Below are positions 36,112 through 46,442 of a stretch of DNA of 64,000 nt, one piece after another. Numbering within the stretch: position 1 is the first letter of the stretch; every line of letters begins with the position of its first letter. The translations under genes and the position numbers were made by a program. The DNA is from Oscheius tipulae (lineage: Eukaryota > Nematoda > Chromadorea > Rhabditida > Rhabditidae), in the NCBI GenBank assembly GCA_037178975.1, contig JASJZH010000004.1, forward strand, positions 10,044,001 through 10,108,000, written 5' to 3'. The notes below the pieces were generated by a model, which was not told the DNA's origin, ran no database searches, and was given only the letters and a program-made list of their open reading frames with translations.

Positions 36112-36349
36112 ACTGTCATTGTCCTGTTTCATGAATGAGTTAGTACCCATGAATAGTTTGGTTAAAGAACTGCCTCTCCTTGTCCTGAACGTGAGAGTCT
36201 CGTCACGAAGCAAATGTGTTCTGGTAGCCACCTATTCTTTTTGAACAAAACCATACAAAACGACACTAGAACTTTATCTGCCACGAGATTGTTCTCGTAA
36301 GCCTAAAATATGTAACCGTCTTATTCTCGGCAATCCACCGATTTTCTCG

Positions 36350-36654
36350 TCAAATCGTATCCCCGATCACTTCATATTCCTCTCCATTGTCAAGACTCTT
36401 CTCAAACGAGCCGCCTTCCTGTCCTATCATCGTACCATCTGAAAAGAACGAATTTCTCATCAAGAAAAGAACAAACAACCTTTCGAAACCAATATTAGAC
36501 AAATGGTCTCCTGTACCAGCTTGAACAAAGAACTTAGTAGCTTCGGTGTTACCTGTCTAGCATCCAGAGATGTCTTCATCAGACGAGTGCCATTCTGACC
36601 GCACACTATGAAGAGGGCTGTTGGCATTGCACCAGGAGAGAGGGGGACGATTGG
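36350..36654 (-). CDS. Hypothetical small protein, C-terminal two exons
   Basis: Exons 36480-36654 and 36350-36438 are separated by a canonical 41-nt intron and stay in phase. They encode PIVPLSPGAMPTALFIVCGQ, NGTRLMKTSLDA, then DGTMIGQEGGSFEKSL and a C-terminal EEYEVIGDTI. A further in-frame 42-nt intron inside the first exon (gtaacaccg to ggtacag) would be possible, so two protein lengths are conceivable. The upstream acceptor ctttcacag is good but I could not find the first exon. Family not recognised. Confidence 0.4.
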
Positions 36655-36899
36655 CTGTGAAAGAAAGGTGATAAGATAAGATCGGGAGAAGTTCTTTGGA
36701 AGAAGATTTTAGGCCTTTTAAGAATTTTTGAAGCATGCTTCCCGGAAAAAAGCTGTGCCTACATCTGTTCCGCTGTCAACAGTTGTTTTATCCAATCCAT
36801 TTGCGAACAGTTGCGAGAAGCTTCAAGTGTTGCTTGATCTGATAAACAACGAGGAGTCGTCGATCGTTTCCAAGAAAAAAAACAACTACCTTTTCTAGC

Positions 36900-37340
36900 T
36901 ACTACTTCCCTCTAGGAAAGGAGGTACCAGTATAAAAGCGCAACCAATCACCAGTTTATCAACAACCTACTATAGCTCTTCATCGTTCCTCTTTTGGCTA
37001 CCTTCCTTGTCACCTATGCAGGTGTGTCTAATCCCAACATTTCTCTCTGTTACTCTGTCGCACTAATTCGGACAGAAGCGAACTCCTACAATAGTTGTTT
37101 CTCTGCAAAAGAACTACTATTATATTATTCGACAATCAATCAGAATTCGCTTTCAACTTGAAATCAAATGCTCGTCTGCTGTTGTGTTCTGAACAAATCT
37201 GGGGGCTCCAAGCTTCAGCTGCCGTCTTCTACCAGTCTGGTCAAGTGCTTCTAGTTTCTCCTCAAACGTTTGGACCCTTTTCGCTATAAGTTAATGGAGA
37301 CTGGAGTGGTGTCGAGGTGGGTAGAGCCTGGAGACTGGAA
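36900..37340 (+). other. TATA box and signal-peptide-like exon without start codon
   Basis: A TATAAAAG box lies at 36931. About 35 bp on, a frame reads LFIVPLLATFLVTYA, like a signal peptide, and ends at a gtgtct donor, but it is preceded by TAG with no ATG. A later block (37095-37289) has LLLCSEQIWGLQASAAVFYQ. This may be a decayed secreted-protein gene of the neighbouring CTLD or peptide type. Evidence is weak. Confidence 0.25.
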
Positions 37341-37467
37341 GTTCTGCTCACTTCTTCAAATTTTTGTGCCCAACTAACTGATTCTGAACTTGACGATGTT
37401 TCCTAGTGAGGATAAATATTGGGTGCAAGAAGTTGTTTATGCAATAAATGGGGGGTACAGTGTCATC

Positions 37468-37665
37468 TCATCCTCTAGCCGGACAGCCAATTCCATTGCA
37501 AAGAAGATATATACCAGCCAGATCGTTTCCAACAAAGGAGTTCCCGAAACTGTTTTCGGACTGTCCTCCATAGAAGTATGGCCATGAACCACCGGCATTG
37601 AGATATTGACAGGTAACAGGGAGTACCAGACAAAGGAAGAGAATGAGAGACAGAGAAGCTGACAT
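37468..37665 (-). CDS. Tiny secreted peptide A (paralog of the one at 39378)
   Basis: A 65-residue single-exon frame with a strong signal peptide (SLSLILFLCLVLPVTC) and mature start QYLNAGGSWPYFYGG. It ends NDLAGIYLLCNGIGCPARG, with a C-x4-C pair. The ATG follows tttttcag plus AAAA, a good trans-splice acceptor. The gene at 39378 on the other strand has the same plan: signal peptide, QxLN at the mature start, then NDxAGxYLLCxGxGC near the end. I know of no family with this signature. The two cysteines could form a small loop. Confidence 0.65.
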   Translation of the reverse strand: MSASLSLILFLCLVLPVTCQYLNAGGSWPYFYGGQSENSFGNSFVGNDLAGIYLLCNGIGCPARG

Positions 37666-39377
37666 TTTTCTGAAAAAAATGCAACTACCGTCTATGATCT
37701 GAAATTGGAAAGACTGAGATTTGATTAGTGAAATCACAGACACATGGTCGCGGTCAGGACCTCGGTGTATTCAGATGATCTTGAAAAAGATGAGAGAAAG
37801 TCAGATGAGGATCTGAGAGTAATGGTCATAGTTCTGTATCAACTCCAGGTAATTTATAGCTGTTGCCCGTGTGATCAGAACTTGCACTGATGACGTCTTA
37901 TTGGGCACTCTTTTCGATAGAGATCAAAAAGTTACCTTGGAAAGCTTTTTTTTCTCTTTCTCAGAAAGTTTTCTTGAGTTCATTTTAATGAGCAGATTGA
38001 ATGGAAGGAGTCGTCTTTCTTTTTCTGTAGAAGAAACGAGGAAAGAAAGGTTCTAATAAATGGTCAAGGTATCTACAGGTCTCAGTTCTCGTTACCCTTC
38101 CCCATTCTCTTAAACCGTTAGATGATGGAAAAGGTCACTGTCCGCAGAAGTTTCTGAACCGTTCAAGTTTTTCATGAGTTCAACCAGGCCAAGCGATAAC
38201 TTTGTGACAAAGTCATTCTCTATTGACTACTCTTTCTTACTGCCAAGCGGAGCAGGAAAAGCAAACATAACTTACTGCCAAATAGAGATTCAGTCTTTGA
38301 ACATTGGGTAACAGTGTTTACTCTCCACTGGTTATAACAGTCAACCTCTGTCTTTTACAGCTCCCTGTCTCTGTCCAGACACTGTCAGTTTTGTGTCCAA
38401 GACTTTTCTTGACATAAATTTTCGTCTCCAATTGCCAGACCGGAGTGATCAGTGACTTTTTCTGTGGCGGTCTCAAAAGAGAAGTTTTGACAGATGACAT
38501 GGTCACATCGTAGAATCTGGTTATTTGGAAGTTCAGAGAAAAGTGATAGTCCGTTTTGACAGACTTCTGGTCACTTCCGGAACATTTAGTGTGTCTGCTT
38601 GCGCGTAGTTGTACGTACGAGAATGATATCCATCGGCTGGTAGACTACAGTCCTTCCTAGCTTTCATAGATCATTCAAACTTCATAGTTGTTGATGACCC
38701 ACACTGATAACAAGGGAAAAACAAAAGTCCTTTTCAATTACCAAGGTCGTCGTGGTGTCACGGGTGTCTCTCTTGTGTCCTAAGTTCCTTTTCCTACCCC
38801 TTGGAAGAGAGTTGTTAAAAGGCTGACAACAGTAAGACTGATGACTTTTTTCTTCGTCCCAAAACTATGTTTTTGCAACTTCTTCTGAGGCATTGGTCCT
38901 TTCAGGGACTAGTAAGTCTGTTTGTATTTATATAGTCTGTCTTTCTAGCAAGCCACTATGCGCGTAGAAACTCGCAAAATTTTCTGGGGTTCCACATCAT
39001 CCGTAATCTATACAAGTGGTCATTCTCCTAACAGTATACTTCGCAGTTTGTATTTCTAGTCATTGTTCTGTTCGGCATAAATAGACTCTTCTCGCAATTT
39101 ATTTACTCTCTTTCAACACTTTCTCAGCTTTGCAATATTCTAGCTTGATTTCAGTTCGTACCCCTCCAAACAGCATAATCAGTCTCATTAGTGGTTGGTC
39201 GTGCTCCCTCTCTTGCAAAACACTTGATGGTCTAGTCCTCTAAAACCCTTCTGGCAGTGTTCGACCCTCCAGATGAGCTTCTTGTTACAAAGGATCGTTC
39301 CCCATCTTTCATTATCTCTCCAATCGCTCTCCTCCACTGTCTCTCTGTCTTCTATAATCAGTCTTTTATCCAGAAAC
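37666..39377. other. Intergenic region between the two tiny peptide genes
   Basis: About 1.7 kb between divergently transcribed peptide genes. No exon is supported. A TATA-like element (gcataaatag) lies near 39076, upstream of peptide B. Numerous short gtcaag/gacagaaa-like words recur but do not form an obvious repeat unit. Confidence 0.35.
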
Positions 39378-39548
39378 ATGTCTCATCTCCTTCTTCTTGC
39401 TCTCCTCTGCATCCTTCTGTCAACCGCTTCTGCCCAAATGCTCAACGTCTGGCCGAATACCAATTCAATTCTGGACCCGGAGACCATCATTGGATACAAT
39501 AACGATCCAGCTGGACGATATCTTCTCTGTACCGGACTGGGATGTTGA
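39378..39548 (+). CDS. Tiny secreted peptide B (paralog of peptide A)
   Basis: A 56-residue frame with signal peptide MSHLLLLALLCILLSTASA and mature start QMLNVWPNTNS. It ends NDPAGRYLLCTGLGC directly before a stop codon. The shared C-terminal motif and mature N terminus with peptide A are hard to explain by chance. The ATG is four bases after ttttatccag. The frame is too short to be judged by length alone; its support is the paralog, signal peptide and acceptor. Confidence 0.62.
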   Translation: MSHLLLLALLCILLSTASAQMLNVWPNTNSILDPETIIGYNNDPAGRYLLCTGLGC

Positions 39549-39889
39549 TCTGTGGAAATTCTGTGCGCAATCAAACAACAGTTGATCTCCAATTTGCACA
39601 TTACAATGAACATATCATTACTTTTTTCTCTGCAAATTCGAGTGTTTTGTGGGGGAGGAGAAAAAGACTATTTCTGGGTTCAGAGTGGACGAAAAACAGG
39701 GTAGTCGATAGAGAGAAGGAGAGACCCTGTTATCGCATTACAATGGTCTGCATCAATCATGGTGTATGAATCAAAACCGATGTCTTGTAAGTTTTCCAGT
39801 TACAGCGTTCGAAATGATGACTAGGTATCTTGGATCGGACAGCAGAATCTGTAAGAGAAATATATCGTATTTCTTCTAATGTAAGCACT

Positions 39890-40103
39890 CTTACATAAGA
39901 AACACGCAATTACGTATTCGCGATTTTCGGGGTCAAGACAACTTTTTCTTGATTTTCCGATGTTCTGCAAAATTGTAGAGCAGATCACGGGCTACAACTT
40001 TGCAGGAAATCGGAAAGTTAGAAATAGTCGTCTTGACTTCGAAAAACGCCAATAAGTAATTGCGTATGACGACTATTTCTAACTTTCCGATTTCTTATGT
40101 AAG
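39890..40103. mobile_element. Short foldback/MITE-like element
   Basis: A 214-bp segment begins cttacataagaaa and ends with the exact complement tttcttatgtaag. Inner arms also pair: cgcaattacgtattcgcg near 39906 matches the complement of a block near 40050, and aactttccgat words recur. It lies just 3' of the DDX52 stop codon. No coding potential. Target-site duplication is unclear. Confidence 0.65.
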
Positions 40104-40201
40104 AAAAGAACTGCGGTATCCAGTACTCAACATTTATATGCGCGAACAGACAACAATTTAAGAAAAAACAGATAATAACGGGTGGAAATAACAGCAACAA
40201 T

Positions 40202-42825
40202 CTAAGCCTTTTTTGTCTTCTTCACTCCATGCTCGGCCTTCTCAAGCTTCTTCACTCCATTTTTAGCCTTCGGGATCTTCTTTTCGGCTACACCTTGTGG
40301 CTTTTTCTCAGCCTTCTTCAGCTTCTTGGCCTCCTTCTCCAATTTCCGGTCTCGGCGCAACTTCTGCCACGGTTTATTTTTCGGAACCCGGGCCAGATGG
40401 CGTCGTTTCGGGGCGTGGACGAGAATGTCGTGCTTTTGGTTCCTGAAACATATTTTACTAAAACTAGATGAAAAAATAGGCAAACCTGGTCATTTTCTTC
40501 AAGGTAAGCATATAGGCGGGTACCTCGAAGCCGGCCTGGTGGATGACGGTGGCGATCGGACGCAGATATTCCGTATCGGCTTCCGTGAAGTAGGTAATGG
40601 CTCGGCCTGTGCGACCGGCTCGACCGGTTCTGCCTAAAAATTTAATGGATTTTAAGGTTTTCAAGGGTTTGGGAATAATCGCGCATATTTCGTCTAGAAA
40701 ACCAGTCCTCTATCACCGAAGCATCAACATTCTGACGAGAGACATGCAAAAACTTATCATTATCGCCCATTTCAAATGAAATCATTCCTTCAGCCACGTT
40801 TCAAAGTTTAGTAGACGAAAACCCACCAATCCTGTGAATATAGTTCACGATCGAGGTTGGCAGATCAAAATTCACCACTAGGTTGACATTTTTCAGGTCG
40901 AGACCCCGTCCCATCAGCTCAGTACAGACCAGAATCCATAGTTTTCCTGCTCTGAACTCTTCGAGCGTTTCGTCACGATCCTTCACGCTCCTCTCGGAAC
41001 TAATGTAGCCTACTGGAATCTTCTGCTCGAATCGACCGATTGCCGTTACGAGCTCCTTGGCTCGTTCCTTGCTCTAAAAACTAGGGAGTCTGAGCTCAAA
41101 ATGGCAGGAACCTGAACAAAAATGAGGACTGGGGGCTCAAATTTGGACATGATGAGGTTTTTCAAGGCTAGGATTTTCCCGTCTTCGGAGCCGGCAAAGA
41201 CCAGCTCTTGCTTGACACTTGAATTGGCAGAATTCCTGTAAAATTTGAGTTTTTTTGGAGAGAAGTGAGTAAAAGTACCGCATTCCAATGCAAAGCATGG
41301 CCAGATTGGTAAGATTTGCCTTGCACCACTCCTCGACCTCGTAGGAGAAGGTCGCGCTGAAGAAGGCCCGTCGGGTGAACTTGCCATTGCAGGTCTTGTA
41401 GATGGCAGCTAGCTGGAGAGGGAAGTTTTTGTAAATGTGGAATTGGAAGAAACTATGCGGATATTTCTTAGTTTTTCGAGGAAATTTTGAACCTGAACTG
41501 AAGCTCAATGATTTCATCAAGTTTAGCCAACTGTTTGCTGCCAAAGTTAGCTTTTTAGCACAAGAGTTATTTTCTTTGAAAAGTACCCCGTGTTAAGCAT
41601 ACTTGGGCACGAGCAGTAAATTTGCTGCTCGTGGGTTTCGAGCTGCTCGAAAGGCTTAGTCTGCTAAAGAACCGACTATGTCAAGTTTTGTAGGAGACTG
41701 ACGGAAACTGCAGCTGAAAGTTACTAATGCTCCCTTTGTGTACTTTTGTAACTTGGCAGCGAAAAAAAACGAACCTGATCCCTAAAATTCGTCGCTCCAA
41801 CATGATCAAAGAGTCTGTCGCTCTCATCCACTACAAGCCATCGAACTGCCGAGAAGTCTGCCGACTCGAGATGATGTACGAGCCTGTTCGGCGTCGTCAC
41901 GAGAATATCCACCTCTTTAGGCATCTCGTCCTCATACAGCGCCGTCTGGATCCCCGCTCCTTGGGAAAATTTGAGGAATTGACGATAGGTCTGAGCTGCG
42001 AGCTCTCTCGTCGGCTCCAGCACTATTGCCAGCAGTTTTTCGGACTTTTTGTACTTTTCCAGCTTCTTCAGTCTACCCACTTCGACAATGACTGGGAGGG
42101 CGAAGGCCAACGTCTTTCCGGATCCTATAACATGGAATTTTTGACAGAAAAAATTAGCAAAAAGTACCTGTAGGAGCGCTACAAAGCACGTCCCGCTTCT
42201 GCAGCATCATTGGGATGGCCTGCATCTGGATTGGGGTCGGATCTTGGATCTTGAACTCGGTCAAGGCGGAAATTACGGAGTTTGGGAGTGACAACTCGCT
42301 GAAGTCGATGATAGGCTCGGGAATATTCTCTCCCAGAGTGAAAATACGATTTAAGCGACGGAGATGGGCTATCTGAAGCCATTTTTATGTGAAAAATTGT
42401 ACAGAAACAGCTACTTTCTCGTTGATTCTCAGCTGAACACCGGCCACATGGCTTACAACTGCTCCCTCGACTTTTCTCTTCCTCGAACCGCCTTCCAGGA
42501 CGACTTTTGCGCCAGAAAAGAGCTCAACCTCTGAAAAATAGACTTTTTAGGAGAGAAAAACAGGAAAAAGTACCGGAAGATTCGCTCTCTTTAGCCTGCT
42601 CGGGCTGAGGAGCTTCACCGGCCAGTTTCTTCCTCAAATCGGCCAATTCCTGACGAATATTTTCAGGCAGAGAACGGAGTCGAAGAGCAGCATTTTCGTC
42701 GTCTTCGGTGGCTGATTTCTGGAAAAAAAGTTAGGCAAAAACAGTGAAACAGAACGAACTGCTGTAGGAGTGTGTTTGGTCTTTTTGACCCCGAAGGTCA
42801 GTTTGCGGAGAACGTTGCTGCTCAT
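40202..42825 (-). CDS. ddx-52: DEAD-box RNA helicase DDX52 / Rok1
   Basis: Exons: 42760-42825, 42574-42718, 42415-42530, 42168-42372, 41775-42124, 41279-41412, 41112-41235, 40827-41073, 40486-40633 and 40202-40442. Motifs in order: Q motif region PTPIQMQAIPMML, Walker A SAPTGSGKT, EPTRELAAQ, TTPNRLVHHLES, motif II DESD, FFSATFSYEVEEWC (SAT), then RAGKLWILVCTELMGRGLD and HRIGRTGRAG. DESD instead of DEAD is normal for DDX52. The C terminus is a long Lys-rich tail (KKLKKAEKKPQG). Yeast Rok1 acts in 18S rRNA maturation in the nucleolus, so the same role is inferred. Splice sites fit the family throughout. Confidence 0.92.
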
Positions 42826-43626
42826 GAGAGATGAGGTTTCTGAAAGTAAGCGACTAGTTTACAAGTTTTGAAGCCGAGGGAGAAAATAAGAAAAGATAAA
42901 GGAGAATCGCAGGTTCACTAAAGAAGCCACAACTAAATTTCTCGAACGGATGAAATCAATAATCTACGTTTTCAGTAAGAGTTTTCGCTACATATCCATT
43001 GATAAGGAAAAACAAGTAGAAAAAACGCAAAAAAGAAGGGAAAGAACTGACGCGCAAATGTAATTTTATGATTTGAGAGTGACAGCAACGGCGGGAAGGA
43101 TTTTCTGGGAGCTTTCAATTTCATTGTCTGTCTTCTACTTTTCCGCCGTGTTTCAACAATTTTTCCTGTCTCTTTAACTTCTGCAATTTTATGTTATTTT
43201 TGTTGTAAATTTTGCTCGACAGCTCTTTTTCTCACTCTTACCCTGTATTTAGTGGCGAATAACAGTTCGCGAGCACTCGAACTGCACTATTTTCTCTCTT
43301 TCACTGTTTGAAACAAGCGTCAGCCCGCTCCCAATGGCTCGCACGCAGTCGGGGCAAAGACGTCAGCGCAGTGACCGTTCGAGAGCGGAGGAAGTCATTT
43401 CCGACACGTCTGGTTACTCTCCTGATCTACTTTTTCATCGTCTTTCCCTACTTTTCATGCCCAAATGCTCAAAAGTTGTCTCATAATCAATTTGAGTCTT
43501 TCGACGCGTCAACTTCATAGCTCCCCTTTTTCTCGAAATTTTGTCACGATTCCACGTAATTTCTGCCGAAAACGTTTCTTCATCAGCTTTTCTTCAAATT
43601 ACACAGCAAAACGAATCACGTTCAGG
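42826..43626. other. Intergenic between DDX52 and MANF
   Basis: About 800 bp of divergent upstream sequence for both genes. Open frames here (for example 43308-43520) have no support. Immediately before the MANF ATG there is cacgttcag, a probable trans-splice acceptor. Confidence 0.4.
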
Positions 43627-45045
43627 ATGCGCGCTCTCCTTGTCGCCCTCTTGGCCGTCGTCAGCCTCGCCGGAGCACAGCAGGCATGTGAAGGTGGGAT
43701 TGTAAGAAGTTTTCAATCAAGTTTCACTTACAGTGTGTGCAAAAGTGCTTACGGACATTATGGCCAAGGTCCCCGAAGCCGAGAAGAGCAAAGCCGACGC
43801 CATCGGCAAGATCACTAGGGAACATTGCGCCAAGACGGTCAACAAGGATCACAAATTCGTGGGTTTTTCAAAATTTTTCAGTCTGAAAAGATTTGGCTGT
43901 GTGTCACGCCTCTAAACTGACCAGCTGTAGCTGTTTAAACGACTGATTATCCATTTTTCAGTGTTTCTACATCGGAGCCCTGCCCGAGTCCGCCACCTCG
44001 ATAATGAACGACGTCACCAAGCCGCTTTCCTGGTCGATGCCCCCGACCAAGGTCTGCGAGAAGCTGAAGACCAAGGATGCTCAGATTTGTGAGCTCAAAT
44101 ATGGTGAGGACTTCAGATTGTCTAGCAGTTCCAGACCATATTGTTTCTACTTCGAGTTGCCGGGTCGACTATTATTAGCAGCTTTGAGCTGTAGATACGT
44201 TGTATCTGAGGAATACCCTGTAAATTCATAAGTTGACGCAAGATTGAGAGTGTTGAACTGCGCAGACGGACACATTTGTGATTAGTCCTGTTGGCAGCTT
44301 GCGAAATGGTCCTAGACCCGATGTCATGTGGTCAACAGTTAGGTTTTGACAAATTGAGCAACTCAAAAATGAGCCGGTTTGGTTTGTTTTAACCATATGA
44401 AAGTTACAGTAGTGACCTGGCTTGGCGCCTACAGAGGTCAACTGATCTCTGCCATGGCACAAATCGGCAGAGGGTTGTCGCACAATCCGAGCAAAATCAA
44501 CAGGGGCCTCTTTTGCCAAACCCAAAAACTACTGTGGAAGGGAGGGGGTCGCGCAAATGGGGAAAAAAAGGGGGGACCCTTTGACCCCCCCTTTTGCAAC
44601 GCTACCAAATCCCATAGTCCGCTGCACAACATGTAAAGTAGCCTTCTTTCTCGACTTTCACCACCATTCAAAAGCTCGGTTGTTTGCAACTGTTCATCGC
44701 CCTGTCAATCTCCCACCATAAACAACTACTCCGAACTTGTAAACTCACATTATTTGAGTGGTCAAACATCAGAAATAGCTTCATTCACAAACTTTTCTTT
44801 ATTTTGACAGAATCTAGGTGACTTTTGTTGGGGGAAAAATTTTTTTTTTTTTGGTTTTACAAATATTCTTATTTGCAGACAAGCCCCTAGACTGGAAGAC
44901 GATCGATTTGAAGAAGATGCGTGTCAAGGAGCTGAAGAACATCCTTCTCGAGTGGGGAGAGGTCTGCAAGGGCTGCACGGAGAAGACGGATTTCATCAAG
45001 AAGATCGAGGAGGTCAAGCCCAAGTATGTCAAGGAGGAACTCTAA
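43627..45045 (+). CDS. manf-1: MANF/CDNF neurotrophic factor homolog
   Basis: Exons 43627-43693, 43734-43858, 43962-44103 and 44879-45045 encode about 158 mature residues after a signal peptide ([17 protein letters not shown]). The saposin-like half has [32 protein letters not shown] and CEKLK. The SAP-like half reads [19 protein letters not shown], with the conserved CKGC thioredoxin-like pair. The C terminus is KEEL, a plausible KDEL-type ER retrieval signal. MANF is an ER-stress-induced, secreted or ER-lumenal chaperone-like protein. Intron 3 (44104-44878) is 775 nt and holds a G-run/C-run hairpin near 44570. Confidence 0.95.
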
Positions 45046-45340
45046 ATCATCTTTTTATGCGCATCGAATTTTATTATGCCCTCTTTTTTTTGTTGCAATT
45101 GTCATCTTTTCGGGGTCTTGTTATTGCAATTATTTATACTATATGTCAATGTGCTATCTGTGATAGTTTTATGAGCCGTTTTATCGTGTCTGAATGAAAG
45201 TTTTTTCGAGGATTCATCATCTTTTTTGACCCTAACCCATGGATTGTCGGTTTTGACCAATTGTTACCTCTGTTTGTTGATAAAATTGTGCTTTTTTAAC
45301 TGAAATCCTTATAAATACTAAAAAAAATTTGGAAATACAG

Positions 45341-46442
45341 ATGGCCAACGCTCTTCCGAGGCGCATTATCAAGGAGACGCAGCGTCTGATGGCCGACCCG
45401 GTCCCAGGCATCTCGGCCAGCCCGGATGAGCAGAATGCTAGGTTTGTTTAAAAGTCTGGCTGCTTTGTTGGGCATGAAATAGGTTGTTAGGGTGTGAAAA
45501 CTGGAAAATACCATGAGTGATATGTGGAAGAAGGTCCGAATTTGGTTTTTGTTCGGTGAACAAAGAGACCTTTTTGATTGGATTAGATTATAGTGAAGCA
45601 CAAGTGCCGTGACTTTGTCGATCCTTGCGTATTTTTTACCCGGTTTATGTGAAAATCATTGGGCATTTCAGTCATGTTCGGTAAAAATATGATAAAAAAA
45701 TGGATTATCTGAAGCTGGATTGTTGAGAAGCAAAAATGTCCTGGTTTCCACGAAGATTACATCAGAAAATCGTGTTTATTGTGTTCCGGACTGTTTGACG
45801 ACGTTTCTTGCCCAAATTGAGCTGTCTAAAAAATGTAAATCTGGTAAAAAATACGCGTCTTTGACTCCGATTGATTTTTTTTGCATTCTAATTATCTAGC
45901 TTCAGTAACGTCTCCTTGAAAATGGCATAAAGAACGGGTTTGGCATAAGTCACTGGCTGGTAAACTCTAAAAATTCTTGCCGTGGACTCGTACAAGGAGA
46001 AAAGGAGACCTAAATATTCATAGACTATGTTCTCACTTTATAGATACTTCCATGTAATGATCGCCGGCCCCGACGAGTCTCCTTTCGCTGGAGGAGTCTT
46101 TAAACTTGAGCTGTTCCTGCCCGAGGAGTACCCCATGGCCGCTCCCAAGGTAATTTTCTTCATTTTCCTGCCAAAAACTACTATAATCAGGTCCGTTTCA
46201 TGACCAAGATCTACCATCCGAACATCGACAAACTGGGACGGATCTGCTTGGACATTCTGAAGGACAAGTGGTCGCCGGCACTGCAGATTCGCACGGTTCT
46301 GCTGTCAATCCAGGCCCTGTTGAGTGCTCCGAATCCGGAGGATCCGCTCGCTACTGACGTGGCGGAGCAATGGAAGACGAACGAGGCCGAGGCTATTCGT
46401 ACCGCCAAGGACTGGACACTCAAGTATGCCCAGAATTGGTAG
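45341..46442 (+). CDS. ubc-13: Ubiquitin-conjugating enzyme E2 N (UBC13)
   Basis: Exons 45341-45441, 46044-46149 and 46191-46442 encode a 152-residue E2. Landmarks: [12 protein letters not shown] at the start, [48 protein letters not shown] with the catalytic Cys, and the UBC13 loop and tail [15 protein letters not shown]. With a UEV partner it builds K63-linked ubiquitin chains. The ATG abuts aaatacag and lies 296 bp after the MANF stop in the same direction, so an operon with trans-splicing is possible. Confidence 0.96.
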
